From: SMAG-U1939 sp035763125
GTDB lineage: Bacteria > Chloroflexota > Ktedonobacteria > Ktedonobacterales > JADMIN01
Direction of reading: 5' to 3'
NCBI GenBank assembly: GCA_035763125.1
Contig: DASUBU010000202.1
Coordinates: forward strand, 1-28,503
Length of the DNA stretch: 28,503 nucleotides
The notes beneath the pieces were generated by a model. The model was not told the DNA's origin. It saw nothing but the letters and a program-made list of their open reading frames with translations, and did no database searches. Every line of letters begins with the position of its first letter. Position 1 is the stretch's first letter. The position numbers and the translations under genes were made by a program. Positions 7,642 to 13,790 of this stretch are shown one piece after another.

Positions 7642-8583
7642 CTACGCGGTGGGCAGCAGCGCGAAGTCGTAGCGCATCGTGTAGAAGGGCTGGCGCTGCG
7701 CCGTGCCGTCGGGCGCGGTGCCCGGCTCGTGGCGCTCGAACGGCGCGATGAGCGACTCCTTCACGCCGAAGACCGCATCGGAGTCGAGGTAGGGGTCGCC
7801 GGAGACGAACACATGCGTCGTCACGGGCCGATAGCCCGCCGCGCTCACCCGAAAATGGATGTGCGCTGGACGCATCGGGCTGCGCCGAGCAGCCGCCAGC
7901 AGCTCTCCCACTGGGCCGTCGTATGGGATGGGATATGGCACCGGCTTGACCGTCCAGAACCAGAAGCGGCCCGCCGCGTCGGTCTCGAGCTGACCGCGGC
8001 CCTGCGGTGCCGGGAGGTTCGCGCGCTGCACGTCGTAGAGGCCCTCGTCGTCGGCCTGCCAGATCTCAAGCTGCGCCCCACCTAGCGACTCACCGGTTGT
8101 GGCAGACCTGACCTGCCCCGAGACGAAGCACGGCTCGCCGGGCGCGCCATTCGCCAGATTGTCGCCGTTGCGATACCGCGGCGAATTGGGGACGAAGAAC
8201 GGCCCGAAGACAGTAGACTCTGTGGAGCCGCCGGCGGCCGGATGATTGATTCCGACCACCTGCATGGAAAGTCCAAGGGTGTCCGAAAGGAGGATGAACT
8301 CCTGGCGCTGGTCGCTGCACATCTGCCCCGTGCGCGTCAGGAATTCGATGCCAGCGAGCCACTCCTCCTCAGTCAGATTGACCTCGCGTGCGAAGGCGTG
8401 CAGATGCCGCACGAGGCTCTGCACGACCTCGCGAAAGCGCGCGGGCTCCGCACCCGCGAAACACGCCAGCACCTCGCGCGTCAGCGCGTCGCCCGAAAGG
8501 TCGCGTGTACCCATCTCGGCCTGGCCTTGCTCTGGATTATCCACGGTGCTGAATCCCTCCCGTTCCATACGCGCAGAAGCCAT
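7642..8583 (-). CDS. Intradiol ring-cleavage dioxygenase, hydroxyquinol 1,2-dioxygenase-like
   Basis: A non-haem Fe(III) enzyme that opens the ring of catechol-type substrates between the two hydroxyls. The 313 residues comprise an N-terminal helical dimerisation domain (about 30-125) and a catalytic beta domain. The iron ligands are visible: Tyr183 (GLYDVQ), Tyr217 (PVPYPIP), His241 and His243 (RPAHIHF), with the family's 24- and 2-residue spacing. The GPFFVPNSPRYRNGDNLANG segment resembles hydroxyquinol more than catechol dioxygenases, but substrate is inference. Start is uncertain: ATG 8583 has GAGGG immediately adjacent, and ATG 8568 or 8514 are alternatives that keep all domains. No maleylacetate reductase or other beta-ketoadipate gene is nearby. 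The gene lies directly downstream of an ECF41-type sigma factor. Confidence 0.88.
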   Translation of the reverse strand: MASARMEREGFSTVDNPEQGQAEMGTRDLSGDALTREVLACFAGAEPARFREVVQSLVRHLHAFAREVNLTEEEWLAGIEFLTRTGQMCSDQRQEFILLSDTLGLSMQVVGINHPAAGGSTESTVFGPFFVPNSPRYRNGDNLANGAPGEPCFVSGQVRSATTGESLGGAQLEIWQADDEGLYDVQRANLPAPQGRGQLETDAAGRFWFWTVKPVPYPIPYDGPVGELLAAARRSPMRPAHIHFRVSAAGYRPVTTHVFVSGDPYLDSDAVFGVKESLIAPFERHEPGTAPDGTAQRQPFYTMRYDFALLPTA

Positions 8584-8606
8584 CCCTCGACGGCCGCGGA
8601 CCGTTC

Positions 8607-8625
8607 ACTCCATGACTGGAGTATA
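8607..8625 (-). promoter_or_regulatory. Candidate -10 box overlapped by an inverted repeat upstream of the dioxygenase
   Basis: The inverted repeat ACTCCA-TGAC-TGGAGT (8607-8622) overlaps TATACT on the minus strand (8625-8620), 37 bases before the dioxygenase start. The overlap would suit a repressor site. A recognisable -35 is lacking, so the promoter itself is weakly supported. A second small hairpin, AGGCGA-AGTC-TCGCCT, lies immediately beside it (about 8625-8640). Confidence 0.35.
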
Positions 8626-8775
8626 GGCGAAGTCTCGCCTCGTTTGCGCTGTCTGCATCAATTGGCAGCGCGCGACGCGGGAGCGGGAGCCAGACGCGGC
8701 TCAATCCGGCAGAGTCCAGCACGACATGGCCTGCACTGCGGAGACGCTAGACTTCCGCGCAGATCGGGGAGCGTG

Positions 8776-9648
8776 TCATACGCGCGCGAGCTTCTCCGGG
8801 TTGGCAACGATGCGAACGGTGCGAATCCGGTCCGCCTCGACTTCGATCGTCAGCACGAGATAGGCGCGCTCATCGCCGCGAATGACGATCGCCGGCTGGC
8901 GATTGACGCTCGCCAGCTCAATACGGTAACGCTCCGGGAGGAAGCGCTGCCTGGTGCCGATGGCGAAGCGGGCAACCGCCGAGCTACCGGAGATCGGACG
9001 AGTGGCCGCGCCCTTCACCTTGCCGCCACCATCGGCGTAGAGCGTCACATCGTCGCTCAGCAGACTCATCAATGTGTCCATGTCCCCGACTTGCACCGCC
9101 TGCAAGAATCCAGTGAGCAGCTGCCGGTGCGTCTCAGGTGAAGCCTGGAAGCGCGGCCGGCGCTCGGCAAGATGTTTCTTGGCGCGGCTGAACGCCTGAC
9201 GGCAGGCTATCTCACTTCTGCCTAGGAAGCTGGCGATCTCCGCATACTCGTACTCGAAGACCTCCCGCAGCAGGAAGACAGCCCGCTCGACCGGCTGAAG
9301 CTCCTCAAGCAGCACCAGAAATGCCAGCGAGACAGACTCCTCCCTGTCCACGCGCTCTTCTGGGTCCACCACCTCCAGTGCGCTGGAGTCGCCGATCGGC
9401 TCAGGCAGCCATGGCCCTAGATAGGTTTCGCGCTGGCGCCGTGCCAGATGCAGCTGGTCCATGCACAGGCGGGTGAGGATGGTGGTCAGAAAGGCCTTGA
9501 GGGAGATGATGCCCTCCGGCTGCGCAACCCGATCCTGATAGCGCAGATAGGTCTCCTGCACCACATCCTCGGCATCCATCGCACTGCTGAGCATACGGTA
9601 GGCGATGGAGAAGAGATACGGCCGGTACGTTTCAAATGACTCCGCCAT
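8776..9648 (-). CDS. ECF41-type RNA polymerase sigma factor (SigJ family) with C-terminal SnoaL-like domain
   Basis: A 290-residue ECF sigma factor. Sigma region 2 covers about 5-75 (YLFSIAYRMLSSAMDAEDVVQE) and region 4 about 105-165 (LEELQPVERAVFLLREVFEY, then EIASFLGRSEIACRQAFSRA). The C-terminal NTF2/SnoaL-like extension is characteristic of ECF41. It carries the hallmark DGGGK (206-210) and NPEKL (283-287) motifs, which in studied members modulate activity in place of an anti-sigma factor. Start ATG 9648 follows GGGAG with a 7-base spacer; the TTG at 9654 in the same frame is less likely. It starts 2 bp after the stop of the Ddn-like oxidoreductase gene, so the two are co-translated. ECF41 genes usually neighbour oxidoreductases or carboxymuconolactone decarboxylases, which they control; here the partner appears to be F420-type. 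Confidence 0.93.
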   Translation of the reverse strand: MAESFETYRPYLFSIAYRMLSSAMDAEDVVQETYLRYQDRVAQPEGIISLKAFLTTILTRLCMDQLHLARRQRETYLGPWLPEPIGDSSALEVVDPEERVDREESVSLAFLVLLEELQPVERAVFLLREVFEYEYAEIASFLGRSEIACRQAFSRAKKHLAERRPRFQASPETHRQLLTGFLQAVQVGDMDTLMSLLSDDVTLYADGGGKVKGAATRPISGSSAVARFAIGTRQRFLPERYRIELASVNRQPAIVIRGDERAYLVLTIEVEADRIRTVRIVANPEKLARV

Positions 9649-9650
9649 CG

Positions 9651-10130
9651 TCAATCTCCCGCCGTTTCGCGCTGGAGCCAGACGAAGCGCTCGACTCCGA
9701 TGATCGGCACCAGCACCCGCTCAAGTGGATTGAACGCCGAGCGCGCGGCCGCCCAGTCAATGACCGTCGGCCCGGCGAGCGAGTACTCAGCGCCATTCCA
9801 GCGGATGACACAGCCACCAGCCGCCCACACGTTCTGAAACCAGTCAGCACCCTCGCCGAAGGTCAGCGGGACCACAAAGCCATCGCCCATCGGCAGAGCG
9901 GTGACCGGCGTTGCATACCAGCGACCGGACCGTCTGCCCCGGTGGCGTAGCACGGCGAATGGCGAGACCCCTCGCCGCCCAGCAAGCCATCGAATCAGTG
10001 GATTGAAGAGACGTGCGAAGCGGCCGAGCACCGCACGCCTGGCGGCGTTACCTCCGCGCACTGTACCGGCCACGTCTTCTGCCAGCCGTGTGCTCTGGGG
10101 CGGCTGCGGCCCCGAATGGTCTGAAGACAT
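9651..10130 (-). CDS. Deazaflavin (F420)-dependent oxidoreductase, Ddn/nitroreductase family
   Basis: A small split-barrel protein of 159 residues. The family core is LRHRGRRSGRWYATPVTALP (near 61-80), where F420 phosphate binds, followed by FVVPLTFGEGADWFQNVWAAGG and a C-terminal IIGVERFVWLQRE. Ddn-family members use F420H2 to reduce quinones or nitro compounds, often at the membrane. The hydrophobic RRAVLGRFARLFNPLIRWLAG segment near residue 31 fits membrane association. Start ATG 10130 follows GGAGG with a 5-base spacer. It is tightly coupled to the ECF41 sigma factor gene downstream and lies 41 bp after the VOC gene, so it is the best candidate for the sigma factor's partner. Substrate unknown. 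Confidence 0.87.
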   Translation of the reverse strand: MSSDHSGPQPPQSTRLAEDVAGTVRGGNAARRAVLGRFARLFNPLIRWLAGRRGVSPFAVLRHRGRRSGRWYATPVTALPMGDGFVVPLTFGEGADWFQNVWAAGGCVIRWNGAEYSLAGPTVIDWAAARSAFNPLERVLVPIIGVERFVWLQRETAGD

Positions 10131-10149
10131 CGTATCCTCCGCCCTCCCG

Positions 10150-10169
10150 TGGTGTCATGTGGTGTCATG
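10150..10169. repeat. Perfect tandem duplication of a 10-bp unit
   Basis: TGGTGTCATG occurs twice in direct succession (10150-10159 and 10160-10169), in the 41-bp gap between the VOC stop and the Ddn-like start. The repeat period equals one DNA helical turn. It could be a protein-binding site or a replication-slippage duplication. Confidence 0.6.
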
Positions 10170-10171
10170 GA

Positions 10172-10636
10172 CTAGCTCGCGCCGGGCGGGACCGCCGTGG
10201 TCTGGCCGACCTCGATCAGGTGGCCGTCGGGATCGCGCAGGTAACAGCGAATTTCAGACTCGTGTACCCTGGGGGGCGTGAGGAACACCGCGCCGCGCTC
10301 GCGCCACTGCTCATACACGTCATAGATGTCGGCTACGCGCAGATTGAGGGCGCTGGTGAGCGTCTGCGCGTCTCGTGGCGCGCGGGCGACGACATCGGGC
10401 TTGTCGTCGGTGGGGCCGCCCTCTGTGGAGAGCACCAGCCAGCTATTGTGGAATCGTAAGATGGACGGCGGTCCTTGCATCAGGACGCGCGCGCCGAGCA
10501 CATCAGAATAGAAGCGACGGGAGCGATCTACGTCGCGCACGATGAGCAAATGGGTGACGGCCACACCCTGGCTGGGCCGCGGCCATTCGGAGCTCGCCGG
10601 CAAGCCGCCGGCCTCGGCGTCTGTATGCTGGTTCAT
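10172..10636 (-). CDS. VOC (glyoxalase/bleomycin-resistance/dioxygenase) superfamily protein
   Basis: A protein of 154 residues with one VOC module made of two beta-alpha-beta-beta-beta halves. GVAVTHLLIVRDVDRSRRFY carries the first metal-ligand His, FYSDVLGARV follows, and the C-terminal half ends in RCYLRDPDGHLIEVGQTT, where the Glu is the usual last ligand. These proteins are metal-dependent lyases, isomerases, dioxygenases or drug-binding proteins, so the specific function is open. The frame stays open to 10756, but ATG 10636 has AGGAG six bases upstream and starts just before the domain. It sits in the run of minus-strand genes leading to the ECF41 sigma factor. Confidence 0.8.
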   Translation of the reverse strand: MNQHTDAEAGGLPASSEWPRPSQGVAVTHLLIVRDVDRSRRFYSDVLGARVLMQGPPSILRFHNSWLVLSTEGGPTDDKPDVVARAPRDAQTLTSALNLRVADIYDVYEQWRERGAVFLTPPRVHESEIRCYLRDPDGHLIEVGQTTAVPPGAS

Positions 10637-10700
10637 CGGAGACTCCTGGTCATATGCTGGGCCGCATCGCGCGTGATGCGGGTTGCTGCTCAATGTGCCG

Positions 10701-10768
10701 GCCGGTGCCACCGTGCCGTCGCATGCCCGCGGGTATCGTGGGGCGTGCTCTGGCACGGCGGTACCGGC
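10701..10768. repeat. Long imperfect inverted repeat (stem-loop) in the gap before the VOC gene
   Basis: GCCGGTGCCACCGTGCC (10701-10717) pairs with GGCACGGCGGTACCGGC (10752-10768), giving a 17-position stem with one G-T wobble and one A-C mismatch. Inside the 34-base loop a second stem, GCATGCCC (10721-10728) with GGGCGTGC (10741-10748), extends the structure. It lies between the stop of the 111-residue protein and the VOC start, fills about half of that gap, and has no T-run on either side. It may be an mRNA stability or processing element, or the relic of a palindromic mobile repeat. Confidence 0.65.
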
Positions 10769-10777
10769 GTGTAGCTA

Positions 10778-11113
10778 TCAGCGCGTTGCCTGGGCCGAGA
10801 CTGCGGATTGGCCCGCACCTGGCACCCTGAATAGCGCGCTGAGACCCGTAAAGGGCGCCAGCGGAATCAGATCAAAGTCAATCAGGTGCATGCGGGCAAA
10901 CGGCAGGCTCGCCAGCGCCTCACGTGCAGCCTCGACACTCTCGCACTCAAACATCAACACCACCCTGCCCGCCTCCTCGGCGCGCGTATAGAACTCGCGG
11001 CAGATGCCTGTGGTGTACAGATCCCAAACAGCTCGGACCTCCGCTTCCACATGCGGCAGCATCGCCTCTCGTGACACTCCATCAACCGGCTTGGGCAGTA
11101 CCAAGATCTTCAT
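10778..11113 (-). CDS. Small dimeric alpha/beta-barrel-like protein (muconolactone isomerase-like)
   Basis: This 111-residue protein begins MKILVLPKPVDGVS and contains EVRAVWDLYTTGICREFYTR, VVLMFECESVEAAREALASLP and LIDFDLIPLAPFTGLSALF. The alternation of a strand, a helix, EFY, and CESVEEA-type repeats resembles the ferredoxin-like/dimeric barrel proteins annotated as muconolactone delta-isomerase-like or, wrongly, superoxide dismutase. No catalytic role can be assigned. Start ATG 11113 follows GGAGG with a 9-base spacer. The last ~15 residues are Ala-rich. Its position beside a hydroxyquinol-type dioxygenase cluster makes an aromatic-degradation link tempting but unproven. Confidence 0.7.
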   Translation of the reverse strand: MKILVLPKPVDGVSREAMLPHVEAEVRAVWDLYTTGICREFYTRAEEAGRVVLMFECESVEAAREALASLPFARMHLIDFDLIPLAPFTGLSALFRVPGAGQSAVSAQATR

Positions 11114-11181
11114 CGTTCATTTCCTCCGAGTTTGCTCTGTACGGCTGCCACGACTCTGGCGCAAGGTGCAGCTGATCCGTG

Positions 11182-11198
11182 GTGGCACGCGGTGCCAC
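11182..11198. promoter_or_regulatory. Candidate operator palindrome
   Basis: The perfect inverted repeat GTGGCAC-GCG-GTGCCAC lies 69-85 bases upstream of the gene starting at 11113 and 18 bases past the YceI stop. Seven-base arms with a three-base centre suit a dimeric regulator. No T-run follows, so it is not an obvious terminator. Confidence 0.4.
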
Positions 11199-11215
11199 GT
11201 GTACGGGACGTAGCG

Positions 11216-11779
11216 TTACTCGAGTGGCCGGCTGGTTGAAGGTACGGCCGACAGGTCGCTGGCGCTGGCGCTGGCAAGATTGGCCCGTACGTCGGCCGTC
11301 AACGCGATCTCATCGCCGATCATCGGCTGCATCAGACGCCGCAGCAGGCGGCTGCGTGGGATACCGAGCGCAGAGCGCCGCAGAACGCCGCTCACGCGCG
11401 CCTGGCGAGCGCCGTTGGCTCCAGCATCGGGCATCAAGAGGGCATCCAGCGTGAGCGGATATTCCCGGCCCTTCAAGCGCAACAGGCCGCGAACGACGTA
11501 GTGATCTGGGCTCGCCTGCTCGATCCGCTGACTGCTGTAGGTGATCAACGGATAGCGCCGGGCATGCAGGAAGGTGGCGGTGCGCAGATGCAGATCGCGC
11601 GCGAGCAGGCCCGTTTGCAGGCTGCGCGCGTCAACGGTGACGTGCAGTGACTTAGGACTGTCGTGCTCGCCAATCGTGACCGTTCCGGCGACGCGAGCAA
11701 GCGTGCCATTGGTGCGAAGCAAACCAGCGACGGCGAATGCTAGCGTGGTCTGGCTCGCGTCGAGGACGTAAGTTGGCAT
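11216..11779 (-). CDS. YceI family protein
   Basis: A YceI-like lipocalin-fold protein of 187 residues, a family that binds long polyisoprenoid or other amphipathic lipids. It starts with MPTYVLDASQTTLAFAV, followed by AGTVTIGEHDSPKSLHVTVDARSLQTGL, DLHLRTATFLHARRYPLITYSS and RGLLRLKGREYPLTLD, which is the family order. There is no signal peptide, so unlike E. coli YceI it is probably cytosolic. The C-terminal part contains RRSALGIPRSRLLRRLMQPMIGDEIALTADV, the usual final strand region. Start ATG 11779 follows AAAGGAA with a 7-base spacer. It lies 48 bp downstream of the FMN reductase gene on the same strand, so they may be co-transcribed. Confidence 0.87.
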   Translation of the reverse strand: MPTYVLDASQTTLAFAVAGLLRTNGTLARVAGTVTIGEHDSPKSLHVTVDARSLQTGLLARDLHLRTATFLHARRYPLITYSSQRIEQASPDHYVVRGLLRLKGREYPLTLDALLMPDAGANGARQARVSGVLRRSALGIPRSRLLRRLMQPMIGDEIALTADVRANLASASASDLSAVPSTSRPLE

Positions 11780-11827
11780 CCATAGGTTCCTTTCCGCTGG
11801 TCCCGCGGCGGTTTGCGCCGGGTGCGC

Positions 11828-12451
11828 TCACGCCTGGACCGAGGCAACGATTGCTGGGTGATCGTGCCGTGGTGACGCTGCGGGCTCGCGTGCGAGCCGT
11901 GCGGGCTTAAGCGTCGCGGCCCACCACACCAGCTCGGCGAGCATCCCATCGAGCGCCTGCACGAGCCGCTCGTCGCGCGCTCGTCCTGCGTCGTCAAGGA
12001 ACGGCGCCTTCAGCGACACGCCCACCTGCTCGCGCACCGGCACCATGCGCAGCTCTACGAGCACCTGCCGCAGCTGCTCCGCGGCGCGGAAGCCATCGCC
12101 GGTCGCGCCGTAGCTGAGGATCGCCGCGGGCTTGTGTCCCCACTCGCGGAACAGGTGGTCGAGCGCGTTCTTGAGCACCGCCGGATAGCCGTGGTTGTAC
12201 TCAGGGGTGACGAAGAGATAGCCATCGGCGGCGTCCACCAGGTCAGCCCACGGGCGTGCGGCCGCATCATAGTGGCCGAAGGCGGGCGGTAGAGGGCTCT
12301 TGAAGAACGGCAGCGGCCAGTCTTTGAGGTCAACAAGCTCGAAGTCAGCGTCGGAACGCGCCTTCGCGTGCTCGGCCGCCCAGCGCGCAATAGCGTCGCC
12401 TCGCCGGTTTTCGCGCGTGCTGCCCAGGATGATCAGGATTCTTGGCTCCAT
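11828..12451 (-). CDS. NADPH-dependent FMN reductase / flavodoxin-like quinone reductase
   Basis: A flavodoxin-fold protein of 207 residues that transfers hydride from NAD(P)H via FMN. Evidence is the phosphate-binding loop LGSTRENRRGDAIARW near residue 9, DLKDWPLPFF, the flavin-contacting VTPEYNHGYPAVLKNALDHLFREW near 80 (TPEYNHGYP is the family signature) and SYGATGDGFRAAEQLR. Start ATG 12451 is preceded by GGGAGGAG; the frame continues further upstream without domain content. It is divergent from panB across a 387-bp region and heads the minus-strand set that ends with the dioxygenase. Physiological acceptor (quinone, azo compound, iron or free flavin) is unknown. Confidence 0.88.
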   Translation of the reverse strand: MEPRILIILGSTRENRRGDAIARWAAEHAKARSDADFELVDLKDWPLPFFKSPLPPAFGHYDAAARPWADLVDAADGYLFVTPEYNHGYPAVLKNALDHLFREWGHKPAAILSYGATGDGFRAAEQLRQVLVELRMVPVREQVGVSLKAPFLDDAGRARDERLVQALDGMLAELVWWAATLKPARLAREPAASPRHDHPAIVASVQA

Positions 12452-12479
12452 CTGCGCTCCTCCCTTCGCTGTCGCAAAT

Positions 12480-12500
12480 GCTTCATTTTCTGAAGCTTCA
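12480..12500. promoter_or_regulatory. Overlapping inverted repeats upstream of the FMN reductase
   Basis: GCTTCA (12480-12485) and TGAAGC (12491-12496) form one inverted repeat. TGAAGCTTCA (12491-12500) is a perfect 10-bp palindrome sharing its left half with the first. They lie 29-49 bases before the FMN reductase start, where a regulator could act on its promoter. No clear -10/-35 pair was found for that gene. Confidence 0.35.
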
Positions 12501-12719
12501 CACTGAAAGAGGGTTGTGGGGCGCGTTTTGTGACAGATCGCCAAGTGATGGATCGTTCGTTTGCGGTGCGAACGCGCGGCGTGACGGCAGGTAGCCGCTG
12601 CCCATAACGCCAGACGCCAGTCGCCATCGGATGGAATGGTCCGGCAGTACACTGCGGGACACCCGACGCGCCTGCGCCCGTTTCCTTGCCCCGCGCGTGC
12701 GACGTACAATACAGCCGCA

Positions 12720-12791
12720 GAGACGGTGCATCTCTGAACCGTGGAACCAGTGAGCCAGATGACGCAGTTGAGACGGCTGAAACAGTGACCG
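12720..12791 (+). ncRNA. pan-motif-like tandem RNA leader upstream of panB
   Basis: Two related units with an exact 50-nt period precede panB. Each has GAGACGG (12720-12726; 12770-12776), then exactly 12 bases containing a TGA, then CCG (12739-12741; 12789-12791), so CGG can pair with CCG in each. CTGAA and CAGTGA also recur in both halves. The published pan RNA motif occurs, often as tandem hairpins, before panB/panC/panD in Chloroflexi, Firmicutes and Deltaproteobacteria, which fits the gene and the likely organism. I cannot align it to the model here. The remaining part of the gap (12501-12719) shows a lone TACAAT at 12705-12710, a possible -10 without a good -35, and nothing else recognisable. 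Confidence 0.5.
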
Positions 12792-12814
12792 CGCCGCCAG
12801 CTTTGGCGGGGCGG
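12789..12814 (+). promoter_or_regulatory. Strong GC hairpin next to the panB ribosome binding site
   Basis: CCGCGCCGCCA (12789-12799) pairs with TGGCGGGGCGG (12804-12814) around loop GCTT, with one G-G mismatch. It ends 12 bases before the GGAGG (12827-12831) of panB. Its left arm begins with the same CCG that would close the second leader unit, so the two structures compete. No T-run follows. Confidence 0.55.
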
Positions 12815-12838
12815 ACTTGCTCGGATGGAGGTCCTTCC

Positions 12839-13678
12839 ATGGCGCGCGTGACTCCCGATCAGATCCGGCAAATGAAGGCGCGCGGCGAGCGCATCCCTAT
12901 GCTTACCGCCTACGACTACCCGATGGCCAAGATCCTGGACGCCGCCGGTGTGCCGATGCTGCTGGTGGGTGACACCCTCGGCATGGTGGTCCACGGCCAC
13001 GCCTCGACGTTACCCGTCACCCTCGACGATATCATCCGCCATACGGCGGCGGTGGTGCGCGGCGCGCAGCATGCGCTGGTCGTTGCCGATCTGCCCTTCG
13101 GCACGTTCCAGGTCAGCCCCGAAGACACCATGCGCAACGCCATCCGCCTGATGAAGGAGGCCGAGCCGCAGGCTGTCAAGCTCGAGGGTGGCGTACGCAG
13201 CGCGCCGAGCGTGCGCATGCTGACGGAGGCGGGCATTCCCGTGATGGGCCATGTCGGCCTGACGCCCCAGTCGGTCAACGTCTTCGGCGGCTTCAAGGTG
13301 CAGGGCAAGACCGAAGCGGCGGCCCGCGCGCTGCTGGCCGACGTCGCCGCGCTCGAAGAAGCCGGCGCCTTTGCGGTGGTGCTCGAGTTGGTCCCGGCGG
13401 AGCTCGCCAAGCTGGTGACGGAGCGCGCGTCGGTGCCCACCATTGGCATTGGCGCCGGACCGTACACCGATGGCGAGGTCCAGGTGCTCTACGACATTCT
13501 CGGCCTCTTTCCTGACTTTACCCCCCGCCACACCAAGCGCTACGCCGAGGTGGGAACCGCTATCCACGATGCGGCGTCACACTATGTACGTGAGGTGCAG
13601 GAGCGCGTCTTCCCAACCGAGCAGCAGAGCAGCAAGCTGGATCCAGCCGTGCTCGCCGCCCTGCGGGAAGGCGAGTAG
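12839..13678 (+). CDS. panB: 3-methyl-2-oxobutanoate hydroxymethyltransferase (PanB)
   Basis: It transfers a one-carbon unit from 5,10-methylene-tetrahydrofolate to 3-methyl-2-oxobutanoate, giving ketopantoate, the first committed step to pantothenate and CoA. The 279 residues fold as a TIM barrel. Family segments are MLTAYDYPMAKILDAAG, LLVGDTLGMVVHGHAST (metal-binding Asp), VVADLPFGTFQ, AVKLEGG, PVMGHVGLTPQ, LELVPAELA and PTIGIGAGPYTDGEVQVLYD. The start ATG at 12839 has GGAGG seven bases upstream. The frame is open upstream, but that part is the RNA leader. panC and panD are not adjacent, so it appears monocistronic or first in a loosely spaced plus-strand group. Confidence 0.97.
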   Translation: MARVTPDQIRQMKARGERIPMLTAYDYPMAKILDAAGVPMLLVGDTLGMVVHGHASTLPVTLDDIIRHTAAVVRGAQHALVVADLPFGTFQVSPEDTMRNAIRLMKEAEPQAVKLEGGVRSAPSVRMLTEAGIPVMGHVGLTPQSVNVFGGFKVQGKTEAAARALLADVAALEEAGAFAVVLELVPAELAKLVTERASVPTIGIGAGPYTDGEVQVLYDILGLFPDFTPRHTKRYAEVGTAIHDAASHYVREVQERVFPTEQQSSKLDPAVLAALREGE

Positions 13679-13790
13679 TCCGCCCAGGGGTCGCTCACGC
13701 TGTGCGAGGGCCGGCCGGGCAACGCGGGATGGGGCACGCGCTCTGCCGGAAGTCAGCCCCACGTGACAGCCACGCATGTGTGGCGTTAGA

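Noticed and set aside
12529..12535. Minus-strand TGTCACA resembling an ECF41 -35 element upstream of the FMN reductase
   Set aside because: The CGTC expected 16-17 bp further on is absent, so there is no convincing ECF41 promoter.
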